Both the position numbers and the translations under genes were made by a program. The notes below the pieces were generated by a model. It searched no databases. It saw only the letters and a list, made by a program, of their open reading frames with translations, and had not been told where the DNA came from. This document shows, piece after piece, positions 26,333 to 34,774 of a DNA stretch of 54,895 nt (within the stretch, counting starts at the first letter, position 1; every line of letters starts with the position of its first letter). The stretch spans positions 1 through 54,895 of the forward strand of contig CAMNSZ010000018.1 of NCBI GenBank assembly GCA_946557105.1. Direction: 5' to 3'. Source of the DNA: an uncultured Lachnospiraceae bacterium. Lineage in GTDB: Bacteria > Bacillota > Clostridia > Lachnospirales > Lachnospiraceae.

Positions 26333-26518
26333 GTAGCTGCTGAGGTCAAGAAAAGTGCGTGGAACCAAGGCTATATGGATTTTTTGATAAAGCGGGTATG
26401 GAAAATCCGCAAGCCGGTTAAGGCTTTGGACTACGGCTGCGGCTATGGCTTTCCGGATATGCTGCTTATGTTCTTCATGACGGAGGGAAGTACTTATACG
26501 GGCATAGATATGGCGTAA
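26333..26518 (+). pseudogene. Fragment of a class I SAM-dependent methyltransferase
   Basis: An open stretch of about 60 codons reads AEVKKSAWNQGYMDFL, then ALDYGCGYGF (methyltransferase motif I), then GSTYTGIDMA and a stop at 26516. This is the N-terminal third of a methyltransferase. No start codon with a ribosome site and no C-terminal part remain. It lies between dpaA and the dead recombinase, consistent with an insertion or deletion scar. Confidence 0.65.
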
Positions 26519-26579
26519 AGGTTTTTGGAAGGGGATTTCAATCAGTTCACACAATTTGTACGGCAGGGAGGAGAAAGTT

Positions 26580-27108
<529 letters not shown>

Positions 27109-27519
27109 ACAAAATAGGGCTGAAATTTGTAAATGTGTACGTTTGCAAACAGATGAATTATAGAAAAAAATAGATTATGTATTGTGAAAGATATGTTTTT
27201 ATGGTAATTTGAAGTATAAATATAAAAAATAGTATTTGATTTTGTGGTATCAATAAGCATTAATGGGAAAAATCCTTTGTAAACATGGACTTTTTCACTA
27301 ATTAGGACGCTCAAAGCAGCAATCATTTTTTGGCTTTTGTGACTAAATGGTGCTCTAACTTCCAACGGCAATATAAAACGATACAAGAATATATAAGGAA
27401 ATATCATATCTGAGCGGTATAATCCAAATGTTAAAAACTTTCAAGAGCTATTCATCGCTTACTAATGAGCGTTGTAATAAATATAAAAATAAATATAAAA
27501 ATGAAAGGACTGATTCTTT
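27109..27519. other. AT-rich intergenic stretch before the leader peptide
   Basis: 411 nt with no supported gene. A TATAAT (27418-27423) could serve transcription of the leader and acetyltransferase, but no matching -35 box is clear. A 12-bp tandem repeat (AAATATAAAAAT twice) spans about 27478-27502, just before the leader ribosome site. Confidence 0.4.
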
Positions 27520-27564
27520 ATGAAAAATAATATGTTATGTGGCTGGAGGATACACATTAAATAA
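27520..27564 (+). CDS. 14-codon leader peptide
   Basis: An ATG at 27520, 10 nt after GAAAGGA, encodes MKNNMLCGWRIHIK and ends at TAA 27562-27564. It is too short to be a usual gene. Its codons 9-11 contain the first arm, and its stop touches the second arm, of a set of competing hairpins that can hide the ribosome site of the acetyltransferase 32 nt downstream. This arrangement resembles drug-inducible leader peptides of erm and cat genes. Translation of the peptide is inferred, not shown. Confidence 0.6.
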   Translation: MKNNMLCGWRIHIK

Positions 27565-27590
27565 TCCTCCAATATTAAAATATCGGAGGA
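27544..27590 (+). promoter_or_regulatory. Translational attenuator with alternative hairpins
   Basis: Three segments compete. Arm 1, TGGAGGAT (27544-27551, inside the leader), pairs perfectly with arm 2, ATCCTCCA (27564-27571). Arm 2 can instead pair with arm 3, GGAGGA (27585-27590), the ribosome site of the acetyltransferase, helped by ATAT/ATAT (27572-27575 with 27580-27583) around a TAAA loop. Pairing 2:3 hides the ribosome site and pairing 1:2 frees it. A ribosome on the leader would decide which forms. There is no U tract, so control is probably at translation. Confidence 0.65.
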
Positions 27591-27596
27591 AATAAA

Positions 27597-28130
27597 ATGA
27601 AAATAATCTATAGTGATTTATGTATTAGAAACGCAGAGGGAAAGGATTGCGAACAGCTTGCAACTTGGTGGAATGACGGAAGTGTTATGGCTCATGCAGG
27701 ATTTCCTAATGGACTTGGAACAACAGCTGAAGAGATTAAAGAGCAGATTGCTAATGATAGTGATGACACAAAAAGACGACTTATTATTGAATATAGAGGA
27801 ACATCAATTGGTGAAATGAGCTTCTATGTTTATGAAGGCAAAAAGGTCGAGATAGGAATCAAAATCTGCAATTCAGATTTTCAAGGGAAAGGTCTGGGAC
27901 GAGTAATATTAAGTATGCTTATCGAGAAACTGTTCAGTATGGGTTATAAACTTATTTTTTTAGATACCAATCTAAAGAATACAAAGGCGCAACATGTCTA
28001 TGAATTGTTAGGATTTAAAAAGATTGCCATAAATGAAAATTCATGGAAGGATCAGTTAGGAGAACTGCAGACTTCGATTGATTACGAACTCAGAGCATCT
28101 GATTTTTGCAATGCTAAATTGATTGGTTAA
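27597..28130 (+). CDS. GNAT-family N-acetyltransferase behind a leader peptide
   Basis: A 177-residue acetyltransferase. The acetyl-CoA core is seen in RLIIEYRGTSIGEMSFYVY, then VEIGIKICNSDFQGKGLGRVI (pyrophosphate loop Q-G-K-G-L-G) and LDTNLKNTKAQHVYELLGFK. The N-terminal RNAEGKDCEQLATWWND is reminiscent of aminoglycoside- and small-amine-modifying GNATs, but no substrate can be assigned. The ribosome site GGAGGA is 6 nt before the ATG and is part of the attenuator. Lying within the scarred island, next to recombinase and YhcG remnants, it was probably acquired horizontally. Confidence 0.88.
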   Translation: MKIIYSDLCIRNAEGKDCEQLATWWNDGSVMAHAGFPNGLGTTAEEIKEQIANDSDDTKRRLIIEYRGTSIGEMSFYVYEGKKVEIGIKICNSDFQGKGLGRVILSMLIEKLFSMGYKLIFLDTNLKNTKAQHVYELLGFKKIAINENSWKDQLGELQTSIDYELRASDFCNAKLIG

Positions 28131-28280
28131 AACAAGAAAATTCCAGTTTATTAAAGGGTTTGGGGTATTCTCAATAAGTAAAATACTCTTATAGTAACAT
28201 GCGGAAAAGAGTAATTTTTTAGAAAGAGTACCCCTTTCCTATGCTTGCTATGGAACAAAATAATTAAAAGGTGGATATTC

Positions 28281-28547
28281 ATGGACGACTTAAAGAACAC
28301 TAATTCCATGCTAGACGAAATAAAAAAAGTTTTAACAGATGCGCGCGGACGTACTGCTGTACAAGTAAATATGGAATTATTGACAGCTTATTGGAATATC
28401 GGACGGATTATCATAGAACATGAGCAGGAGAGTCAGGAAAGAGCCGCTTATGGAAGGCAGACGTTGCGGCAGCTTTCAAAGGAATTGACAAAAGAATTTG
28501 GGAAAGGATTTTCTGTTTTCAACATACAAATCAACGTCTATCTATGA
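28281..28547 (+). pseudogene. Truncated YhcG/DUF1016-type nuclease gene, N-terminal part only
   Basis: From the ATG at 28281 (AAAGGTGG upstream) the frame gives SMLDEIKKVLTDARGRTAVQ, then ELLTAYWNIGRIIIEHEQ and LSKELTKEFGKGFS, the N-terminal DUF1016 domain of YhcG-type PD-(D/E)XK proteins. The match ends near 28512. The last dozen codons (FNIQINVYL) are unrelated and run into the 3' end of the convergent clpP gene. About three quarters of the gene, including the nuclease domain, is missing, so a recombination junction lies at about 28513-28530. Confidence 0.75.
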
Positions 28548-29121
28548 TTGTGTCAATCAATCCGAAATCCAAGGCTTCCTTTGCACCCATATAATTATCG
28601 CGTTCTGTAGCAAGGACAATTTCTTCAATGCTTTTGCCTGTATTTTCAGCCAAAATAGAATTTAAGCGTTTTTTACTTTTTTGTATGTGGTCGGACATAA
28701 TTTTTATGTCTGTAGCCGGTCCTTGGATGCCATGACCATGAATAGCAGGCTGATGTATCATTATTTCCGCATTTGGCAAAGCAATACGTTTTCCTTTCGT
28801 ACCTCCTGCTAGCAAAAAAGCTCCAAAACTGGCAGCAAGACCAATACATATTGTGGAAACATCACATTTAATATACTGCATGGTGTCATAAATAGCAAAG
28901 CCTGCCGAAACAGAACCGCCGGGGCTGTTTATATACAACTGAATATCCCTTTGGGGGTCTTGCGCTTCTAAAAACAACATTTGTGCGATAATCAAACCGG
29001 CCGAAGCATCACTTACCTCTTCTCCCAAAAAAACAATTCTGTCAGACAATAACCTCGAAAAAATATCATAGCTTCGCTCTCCTCGGTTTGTTTGTTCAAT
29101 AATATAAGGGATTGTGCTCAT
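28531..29121 (-). CDS. clpP: ClpP-family serine protease, extra copy
   Basis: A 196-residue ClpP. The triad is complete: Ser98 in [11 protein letters not shown], His123 in MIHQP and Asp175 in [26 protein letters not shown] and the C-terminal GLIDTIID are standard. It would form the tetradecameric proteolytic chamber used with a Clp ATPase. No clpX or trigger factor is adjacent, unlike a housekeeping clpP. Instead its start overlaps the stop of an AraC regulator by 4 nt (ATGA), so this is probably a specialised second copy. The C-terminus is intact although it abuts a recombination scar. Confidence 0.92.
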   Translation of the reverse strand: MSTIPYIIEQTNRGERSYDIFSRLLSDRIVFLGEEVSDASAGLIIAQMLFLEAQDPQRDIQLYINSPGGSVSAGFAIYDTMQYIKCDVSTICIGLAASFGAFLLAGGTKGKRIALPNAEIMIHQPAIHGHGIQGPATDIKIMSDHIQKSKKRLNSILAENTGKSIEEIVLATERDNYMGAKEALDFGLIDTIIDRR

Positions 29122-29534
29122 GCCGTCAGCTTGCCTCCTGTTAGATAGTACATAAATGAGCGCTTGTTAAGCGAACCCATCATATATATCTTTGATTGTT
29201 TGGGATAGAATATGCCATTTTTCCTATAAATTTTAGGCGTGCATTCATACAATTGTCTAAAAGCCAGTGTGAAAGCCTGCTGGGAATCATAATGTGCTTC
29301 ATAGGCAATCTCAACAATAGGCTGTTTTGTTTCCACAAGTTTTTGGGCGGCCAAGGTCAATCTTCGTCTTTGCATGTATTTATAAATGGTACATCCCGTC
29401 TCTTCATTAAAAACTCTGCAAATGTAAAATTTAGAATAATTTAATGCATTCGCTATCCTGTCAAGTGACAAGGCTTCGTCAATGTGCGTTTCTATATAGT
29501 CCACTACTTTTTTTACAACTATATTATTGTTCAT
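29118..29534 (-). CDS. Short AraC-family regulator coupled to clpP
   Basis: A 138-residue protein consisting mainly of the AraC double HTH (residues 5-103: [21 protein letters not shown], then [17 protein letters not shown] and [18 protein letters not shown]) plus a 35-residue tail. It has no effector domain, so sensing may come from a partner or from controlled proteolysis by the coupled ClpP. GAGGTG precedes the ATG. The 4-nt overlap with clpP implies coupled translation. The HTH is close to that of the regulator at 493, suggesting paralogy. Confidence 0.88.
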   Translation of the reverse strand: MNNNIVVKKVVDYIETHIDEALSLDRIANALNYSKFYICRVFNEETGCTIYKYMQRRRLTLAAQKLVETKQPIVEIAYEAHYDSQQAFTLAFRQLYECTPKIYRKNGIFYPKQSKIYMMGSLNKRSFMYYLTGGKLTA

Positions 29535-29612
29535 ATAGTAACACCTCTTTCTAAATTTAATATAACATAGTTTCTAAAAATAATCTTAATAGAAATTGCC
29601 CAAAATAAACAG

Positions 29613-29643
29613 TAAAAAACCATAGGATGCAATCCGCCTATGG
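29613..29643 (-). terminator. Second terminator downstream of rubrerythrin
   Basis: On the minus strand CCATAGG (29643-29637) and CCTATGG (29626-29620) enclose 10 nt and are followed by TTTTTT. It protects the AraC-clpP pair from read-through. Confidence 0.8.
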
Positions 29644-29689
29644 CCCTCCGCTTTATGGGAAATCCATATTCAGACACAACTGCTTTCAC

Positions 29690-29727
29690 AAAAATAAGGG
29701 TATGTCGAATGACTTCAACATACCCTT
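29690..29727 (-). terminator. First terminator downstream of rubrerythrin
   Basis: On the minus strand AAGGGTATGT and ACATACCCTT (29727-29718 and 29705-29696) enclose 12 nt, followed by ATTTTTGTG. It starts 36 nt after the rubrerythrin stop and forms a tandem pair with the hairpin at 29613. Confidence 0.85.
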
Positions 29728-29763
29728 GAATTCTCAAAAACGTGATTTTACGGCATTTTTCGA

Positions 29764-30303
29764 TTAACCGAAGTATCTCTTTAATAAGCCTTCAAATGCC
29801 TTGCCGTGTCTAGCCTCGTCACGAGCCATCTCATGAACGGTGTCATGGATTGCATCCAAGCCAAGCTCTTTAGCGCGCTTTGCAAGGTCAAACTTTCCTG
29901 CGGTTGCGCCGTTTTCTGCGTCTACTCTCATCTCAAGATTCTTCTTGGTAGAGTCGGTAACAACCTCACCCAAAAGCTCGGCAAATTTTGCTGCGTGCTC
30001 AGCCTCCTCGTAAGCAGCCTTCTCCCAGTAAAGACCGATTTCAGGATAGCCCTCTCTGTGCGCAACTCTTGCCATTGCAAGATACATACCCACCTCAGAG
30101 CACTCGCCCTCAAAGTTTGCTCTTAAATCCTTGATAATATCCTCTCTAACTCCCTGTGCAACACCTACAACATGCTCGGCAGCCCAAGTTTTTTCGCCGG
30201 CCTGAACGGTAAACTTCTCAGCGGGCGCATGACAGATAGGACATTCAGCCGGTGCGGCGTCTCCTTCATGAACATAACCACATACTTGACATACAAATTT
30301 CAT
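29764..30303 (-). CDS. rbr: Rubrerythrin with N-terminal rubredoxin domain
   Basis: A 179-residue peroxide-reducing di-iron protein. The rubredoxin-like centre lies at the N-terminus (CQVCGYV near 5-11 and CPICHAP near 21-27), and the four-helix di-iron domain follows with its Glu/His ligands ([52 protein letters not shown]). This is the 'reverse' arrangement known from clostridia, where it acts as NADH-linked peroxidase for oxygen and H2O2 detoxification. perR lies just upstream, and a dyad operator precedes it. It is ended by two tandem terminators. Confidence 0.94.
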   Translation of the reverse strand: MKFVCQVCGYVHEGDAAPAECPICHAPAEKFTVQAGEKTWAAEHVVGVAQGVREDIIKDLRANFEGECSEVGMYLAMARVAHREGYPEIGLYWEKAAYEEAEHAAKFAELLGEVVTDSTKKNLEMRVDAENGATAGKFDLAKRAKELGLDAIHDTVHEMARDEARHGKAFEGLLKRYFG

Positions 30304-30337
30304 AAACTTAATCTCCTTTTCCTTTTAAATAAAATTT

Positions 30338-30355
30338 AACTATAGGATTATAGTT
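30338..30355 (-). promoter_or_regulatory. Putative PerR operator before rubrerythrin
   Basis: AACTATA-GGAT-TATAGTT is a perfect 7-4-7 dyad 35 nt upstream of the rubrerythrin start. It is A/T-rich like PerR boxes but departs from the 7-1-7 spacing, so the assignment is tentative. Confidence 0.4.
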
Positions 30356-30410
30356 CATTGTTTCCTATAAGCTAAAATATTTCCTGAGCACTTTCGTAAT
30401 ATAAGATTTA

Positions 30411-30806
30411 TTACGAGGTTTGGGGTACTTTGGCACAAGCTCCGCAGGTGCCGTAAAAATAAGTGACATGTCCTGCAATTGTGCCATCAAAGCCTGCGCC
30501 TGCAATATCGGTAATATCCTCTATACTCTTCATCTCCAAATCAATTACGCTACCGCATTCTGTGCAGACAAAATGATAATGAGGAGAAGTATCGGCATCA
30601 AAATGATCCACACCATCGCCTAATCGAAGACGTTGAATCTCGCCGATGTCGGCTAAAAGTGTCAGATTACGATATACGGTTCCAAGGCTGATATTAGGAT
30701 TCTGCTGTCTTACGTTCATATAGACAACATCAGCAGTGGGATGATCCTTTCTACCCATAAGAAAGGCTTTAATCATATCTCTCTGCTTACTGTGCTTTAG
30801 CGCCAT
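30411..30806 (-). CDS. perR: Fur-family peroxide-sensing repressor (PerR)
   Basis: A 131-residue Fur-family regulator. Helix-turn-helix region HPTADVVYMNVRQQNPNISLGTVYRNLTLLADIGEI, then the metal-sensing HFDADTSPHYHFVCTECG and the second CGAC pair give two CxxC zinc-site halves and the His/Asp set used by PerR to sense H2O2 through iron-catalysed His oxidation. Gene order perR-rubrerythrin supports PerR over Fur or Zur. A consensus promoter and a 7-1-7 palindrome (30827-30841) lie just upstream, implying autoregulation. Confidence 0.88.
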   Translation of the reverse strand: MALKHSKQRDMIKAFLMGRKDHPTADVVYMNVRQQNPNISLGTVYRNLTLLADIGEIQRLRLGDGVDHFDADTSPHYHFVCTECGSVIDLEMKSIEDITDIAGAGFDGTIAGHVTYFYGTCGACAKVPQTS

Positions 30807-30826
30807 ACACGCTCCTTTCTAAAAAT

Positions 30827-30874
30827 CAGTAATCATTACTGTTTTTATTATAATGATTTTTTCGCATATGTCAA
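30827..30874 (-). promoter_or_regulatory. perR promoter with 7-1-7 palindromic box
   Basis: On the minus strand TTGACA (30874-30869), a 16-nt spacer and TATAAT (30852-30847) form a near-consensus promoter. The perfect palindrome CAGTAAT-C-ATTACTG (30827-30841) covers the expected transcription start and has the 7-1-7 geometry of Fur/PerR boxes, so PerR probably represses itself. Confidence 0.75.
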
Positions 30875-30961
30875 TATATTTGGCAAAACATTTTATATTT
30901 TTTTAATGATACGGTATGATTGTTTTTACACATTTTAGAAAAGAATGTGGTATACTTAAAT

Positions 30962-31015
30962 ATGTTTATGGAAAACAAATTGTTTGATGCCTTTGACGAA
31001 AGCGAGCCTAAATAG
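30962..31015 (+). CDS. Possible leaderless 17-codon upstream ORF
   Basis: MFMENKLFDAFDESEPK is encoded from ATG 30962 to TAG 31015, 3 nt before the histidine kinase ATG. The extended -10 box TGGTATACT (about 30948-30956) would place transcription start at about 30962-30963, on the ATG itself, so the message may be leaderless. Neither this ORF nor the kinase has a good ribosome site, so the kinase may be translated by reinitiation. Confidence 0.35.
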   Translation: MFMENKLFDAFDESEPK

Positions 31016-31018
31016 AAA

Positions 31019-32500
31019 ATGAAATTTAAAACACGGTTAAAAGTAACCTTTATAAGTATTATACTGCTCCCTCTGTTTTTGACCATTCTGGCATTTATGA
31101 TAATAGGTATTTATTTGGTGAATATACAGAAGGGCTATGGTATTCAAGATCTTAATTATGCCATAATATCCGAAAACGTCAAGGAGTTTATCAATACTAC
31201 CGACAAGGCGTATGATGTTTTGCAAGAGCAGATACACAAGGATGCCTCGAAATTGGAGGATAAAGCTTATTTGGAAAATATTAATTCCAAGGTTTCCAGA
31301 AAGTCTACCTTTTTAATAGTAAGAAAGGAGGACAGCCTGTATTACACGGGAAACGAGGCAGCGGCAAGGGTTTTGTTCCCTAAGCTGCCGAGCTATGGAG
31401 AGGGGGAGCTGTCTGAGGATTCAGGATATTATTTTGATGAGTTGGAAAAGTATGTAAAGCAGCTTGACTTTACATTTTCCGACGGTTCCGAGGGAAGTGT
31501 TTTTGTGATTACCAGAATGCACACCTTGATTTCCAAGCATTTACTTATTGATATGTTTGTCGCCATTGTGTTGATTCTGGTCTTTACCAGCTTTATGCTG
31601 ACGCAATGGATTCATAAAGGGGTGTTTACGCCTATTAATGAGCTGAATGTGGCGATGCGCAAAATTAAAAGCGGTAATTTTGACTATATCCTTCAGACTG
31701 ACGCCAAGGGTGAAATCGGGGACTTATACCGAAATTATGAGGATATGCGGCTGCGCCTGAAAGAATCAACAGAGGAAAATATACAGCACGAGAAGCAGAA
31801 TAAAGAGCTTGTCAGCAACATTTCCCACGACCTAAAGACTCCCATTACCGCTATAAAGGGTTATGTGGAGGGGATTATGGACGGCGTGGCGGATACGCCG
31901 GAAAAGATGGATAAATATATTAAAACCATCTATAATAAAGCAAATGATATGGATAGACTGATTAATGAGCTGACGGTCTATTCGGGGATTGACAATAACC
32001 GTATTCCATATAATTTCCACCGTATTAATGTGGCTGATTACTTTGGAGATTGTGTGGAGGAGGTAGGACTGGATTTGGAGTCCAAAAACATTGAGTTAAA
32101 TTATTCCAATTTGGTGGAACCTGACACTGTTGTCATTGCTGACCCGGAGCAAATGAAAAAGGTTATCAATAACATTATCAGCAACAGCGTAAAATATATG
32201 GATAAGCTGCACGGAGAAATAGATATCCGCATTCTGGACGAGGTGGATTCCATACGGGTTGAAATTGAGGATAACGGTAAGGGCGTCGCCCAAAAGGATT
32301 TACAAAAAATTTTCGAGCGCTTTTACCGTACTGACGCCTCCAGAAATTCGGCTCAGGGGGGAAGCGGAATCGGGCTTTCCATTGTAAAGAAAATTATAGA
32401 AGACCATGGTGGATATATTTGGGCAACCGGTAAGGAAGGCGAAGGAATATGTATCCACTTTGTGCTTCGTAAATATATAGAGCTGCAGAGTGAACAATAA
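31019..32500 (+). CDS. Sensor histidine kinase
   Basis: A 493-residue membrane kinase. TM1 (about 9-33) and TM2 (about 172-197) flank an extracytoplasmic sensing region of about 135 residues. A HAMP linker follows (FTPINELNVAMRKIKSGNFD to about 250), then the dimerisation and phosphoacceptor motif NISHDLKTPITAIKGY (His270) and the ATPase N, G1 and G2 boxes (NIISNSVKYM, DNGKGVAQKD, GGSGIGLSIV). It phosphorylates the response regulator encoded about 100 nt downstream. The signal is unknown. The ATG at 31019 has no clear Shine-Dalgarno site and follows a 17-codon ORF. Confidence 0.93.
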   Translation: MKFKTRLKVTFISIILLPLFLTILAFMIIGIYLVNIQKGYGIQDLNYAIISENVKEFINTTDKAYDVLQEQIHKDASKLEDKAYLENINSKVSRKSTFLIVRKEDSLYYTGNEAAARVLFPKLPSYGEGELSEDSGYYFDELEKYVKQLDFTFSDGSEGSVFVITRMHTLISKHLLIDMFVAIVLILVFTSFMLTQWIHKGVFTPINELNVAMRKIKSGNFDYILQTDAKGEIGDLYRNYEDMRLRLKESTEENIQHEKQNKELVSNISHDLKTPITAIKGYVEGIMDGVADTPEKMDKYIKTIYNKANDMDRLINELTVYSGIDNNRIPYNFHRINVADYFGDCVEEVGLDLESKNIELNYSNLVEPDTVVIADPEQMKKVINNIISNSVKYMDKLHGEIDIRILDEVDSIRVEIEDNGKGVAQKDLQKIFERFYRTDASRNSAQGGSGIGLSIVKKIIEDHGGYIWATGKEGEGICIHFVLRKYIELQSEQ

Positions 32501-32602
32501 ATTTTCATGTTAAAGCTTGTGTCCGTGCTGCAACACAAGCCTGCCATAAGCGTAGTATGGGCAAAGACGATTATTGACAGCAGCGCAGAAGTGAGGGAAT
32601 AT

Positions 32603-33295
32603 ATGAGTAAAATATTAATTATTGAGGACGAGGTAGCGATTGCGGATTTGGAGAAGGATTATCTGGAGCTGAGCGATTTTGAGGTAGATATCTGTAATAC
32701 CGGCGATGAAGGCTTAAAGACAGCGCTGCAGGGTGTTTACGACTTGGTGATTTTGGACTTGATGTTACCCGGCATGGACGGCTTTGAGGTGTGTAAGCGC
32801 ATTCGTGAGGAAAGAAATATCCCTATTTTAATGGTATCCGCAAAGAAGGATGATATTGATAAGATTAGAGGCTTGGGATTAGGAGCCGACGATTATATGA
32901 CGAAGCCTTTCAGCCCCAGCGAACTGGTGGCAAGGGTAAAAGCCCATATGGCACGTTATGAGCGTTTGGTGGGAACGAACCAAAGACCGCAGAACGATAT
33001 AGTAGAGATTCGAGGAATCCGTATTGACAAGACGGCGCGTCGGGTTTATGTGGACGGAGAAGAGAAATCCTTCACTACCAAGGAATTTGATTTGCTAACC
33101 TTCCTTGCAGAAAATCCTAATCATGTTTTTACCAAGGAAGAGCTTTTCCGGGAAATATGGGATATGGACTCTATCGGAGATATTGCCACGGTAACGGTGC
33201 ATATTAAGAAAATCCGTGAGAAAATTGAAAAAGATACTGCGAAACCCCAGTATATAGAGACGATTTGGGGAGTAGGGTATAGGTTTAAGGTATAG
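32603..33295 (+). CDS. OmpR-family response regulator
   Basis: A 230-residue two-domain regulator. The receiver (ILIIEDEVAIADLEKDYLE, phospho-Asp in LVILDLMLPGMDG, Lys in YMTKPFSPSELVARV) is followed by a winged-helix DNA-binding domain (FTTKEFDLLTFLAENP to VTVHIKKIREKIE and IWGVGYRFKV). The start at 32603 follows GAGGGA; an extended frame from 32507 is not supported. It is the partner of the upstream kinase and is ended by the terminator at 33314. Confidence 0.95.
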   Translation: MSKILIIEDEVAIADLEKDYLELSDFEVDICNTGDEGLKTALQGVYDLVILDLMLPGMDGFEVCKRIREERNIPILMVSAKKDDIDKIRGLGLGADDYMTKPFSPSELVARVKAHMARYERLVGTNQRPQNDIVEIRGIRIDKTARRVYVDGEEKSFTTKEFDLLTFLAENPNHVFTKEELFREIWDMDSIGDIATVTVHIKKIREKIEKDTAKPQYIETIWGVGYRFKV

Positions 33296-33313
33296 CGGTT
33301 TTCGTATGGCAGC

Positions 33314-33356
33314 AAAAAAGCCGGACTGTTTTTTGACGGCAGTCTGGCCTTTTTGT
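33314..33356 (+). terminator. Bidirectional terminator
   Basis: AAAAAAGCCGGACTG (33314-33328) and CAGTCTGGCCTTTTT (33340-33354) form a stem with a mismatch, with an A run on one side and a T run on the other. It serves the response regulator and, on the minus strand, the convergent GH5 gene. Confidence 0.85.
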
Positions 33357-33383
33357 GCCCGGAATATATGAACGAGACGTATT

Positions 33384-34568
33384 TTATTTATGTATAAAAT
33401 AATTTCGTATCCATTTTCCGGATTCATTTAAATCATCCTCAGTCCATTCGGAGGTTGCTGTGGAGGAAGGAAGAAATACGCTGCTGCTTTCGTCCTTATT
33501 GGCAAGATTCCAGCAAAAGAAGCTTATGTTATATTTTTCTATTAGCTCCAACCATTTCTCGGTTTGTTCAAAATCGTTGGCTCCGTTGCCGGATGCGTCG
33601 CACATGCCGAATTCGCTCACAAACACAGGAAGCCCTTTTCCCACACACTCCTCCATACGGGAGCGAAGGTCATCCTTATGAGTGGCGGCGTAGAAATGCA
33701 GCGTATACATAATATTGTCAAATTCTAATGGGGAAGCAGCCGCCTGATGGATATCCTGACTCCATGTAGGACTTCCCACAAGAATCACGGCGTCACTGTC
33801 GTTTTCCCGTATAATAGGAATTATTTCGGAGGCATATGCCTTTATGTTATCCCAGGTTGCAGAACCGTTGGGCTCGTTGCAAATTTCATATAATACATTT
33901 TCATAATCTGCGTAATCGGAAGACATTTCGCGGAAAAAGGCGACAGCGTCTTCCTTATATACATTGGGGTCCTGATCGTTTAAAACATGCCAGTCAATTA
34001 TTACATACATACCCAGTTCGGAGGCATATTCCACACCGCATTTAACCAGTTCCTTCAGCGATTCTTTGTCTCCGCCGCTGCAATAGCCGCCATATTCGGC
34101 GGTGTACATGGCAAGCCGTATGCAGTTAGTGTTCCAGTCGTTCCTTAGGGTGCGGAATGCGTCAAGGTTCACATATTGGGGAAACCATGCGATTCCGTGG
34201 GTGGACATACCATAAAGCTGGAATTTTTCACCGTTTTTGTCCACTAAGTCCGTACCCTTGACGCTGAGAGCGCCATGTAAGGATACCGGGGTCGAGCCTT
34301 CATTTGTCATATTGTTTTCCTCCTGAATCAACTGCTCATCAATGGATTTTTCTGCTGCGGGCGTCTCTTTTGGGGTTTCGGTCGAAGGTAGAATTACAGG
34401 CTGTGGGGCGGTTTCTTCCGAATCTTCCACAGAGGCTTCAGCCGAAGAACAGAAGGAATTTTCTTCTGCATCGGAAGAAGTCAGGGGCGGGCTGCCCTTT
34501 GCGCAAGCGCATATGCCGCATAAGAGTAAAAAGAATATTAAGGACAAACGAAATTTCTTAAGCTTCAT
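33384..34568 (-). CDS. GH5-type cellulase lipoprotein
   Basis: A 394-residue secreted glycoside hydrolase. The signal peptide ends in a lipobox-like ICAC (Cys22), followed by a Ser/Glu/Pro-rich linker to about residue 105. The (beta/alpha)8 domain shows the GH5 hallmarks: the TDLVDKNGEKFQLYGMSTHG start, VIIDWHVLND, the acid/base Glu in YEICNEPNG and the nucleophile Glu in FVSEFGMCD. It would hydrolyse beta-glucan at the cell surface. Start at 34568 behind AGAAGGAGA. No dockerin or carbohydrate-binding module is visible. Confidence 0.9.
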   Translation of the reverse strand: MKLKKFRLSLIFFLLLCGICACAKGSPPLTSSDAEENSFCSSAEASVEDSEETAPQPVILPSTETPKETPAAEKSIDEQLIQEENNMTNEGSTPVSLHGALSVKGTDLVDKNGEKFQLYGMSTHGIAWFPQYVNLDAFRTLRNDWNTNCIRLAMYTAEYGGYCSGGDKESLKELVKCGVEYASELGMYVIIDWHVLNDQDPNVYKEDAVAFFREMSSDYADYENVLYEICNEPNGSATWDNIKAYASEIIPIIRENDSDAVILVGSPTWSQDIHQAAASPLEFDNIMYTLHFYAATHKDDLRSRMEECVGKGLPVFVSEFGMCDASGNGANDFEQTEKWLELIEKYNISFFCWNLANKDESSSVFLPSSTATSEWTEDDLNESGKWIRNYFIHK

Positions 34569-34707
34569 AAGGACTCTCCTTCTCAAATAGATATATTTTA
34601 AAAATTATATTTCCAGTATAGGATAAGTTCCTGCATTTATCAATCCAATGTAACAGCTTAAGCGCGTTTATTTTTACCTAAGCCAAATACTTTGAATTTT
34701 ACCTGCA

Positions 34708-34736
34708 TTGACTTCCTGCCGTAAAAAGCTTACAAT
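34708..34736 (+). promoter_or_regulatory. Promoter of the ACT-domain gene
   Basis: TTGACT (34708-34713), a 17-nt spacer and TACAAT (34731-34736) form a good sigma-A-type promoter 38 nt upstream of the ATG at 34775. Confidence 0.65.
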
Positions 34737-34774
34737 ATAAGAAATATACGGACATTAGGAAAGGAAGAGCGGAC

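Noticed and set aside
27109..27519. CRISPR-like repeats in an AT-rich gap
   Set aside because: Only one 12-bp tandem duplication is present, with no spacer pattern.
28140..28240. Imperfect inverted repeat GGGGTATTCT/AGAGTACCCC as an element end
   Set aside because: One mismatch, no flanking target duplication and no transposase; more likely a weak terminator after the acetyltransferase.
29531..29737. 68-codon minus-strand open frame between rubrerythrin and AraC genes
   Set aside because: It spans both tandem terminators and has no ribosome site or recognisable motif.
34304..34590. Plus-strand open frames opposite the GH5 gene
   Set aside because: They lie opposite the Ser/Glu-rich linker, whose codons create long antisense frames; no ribosome sites.
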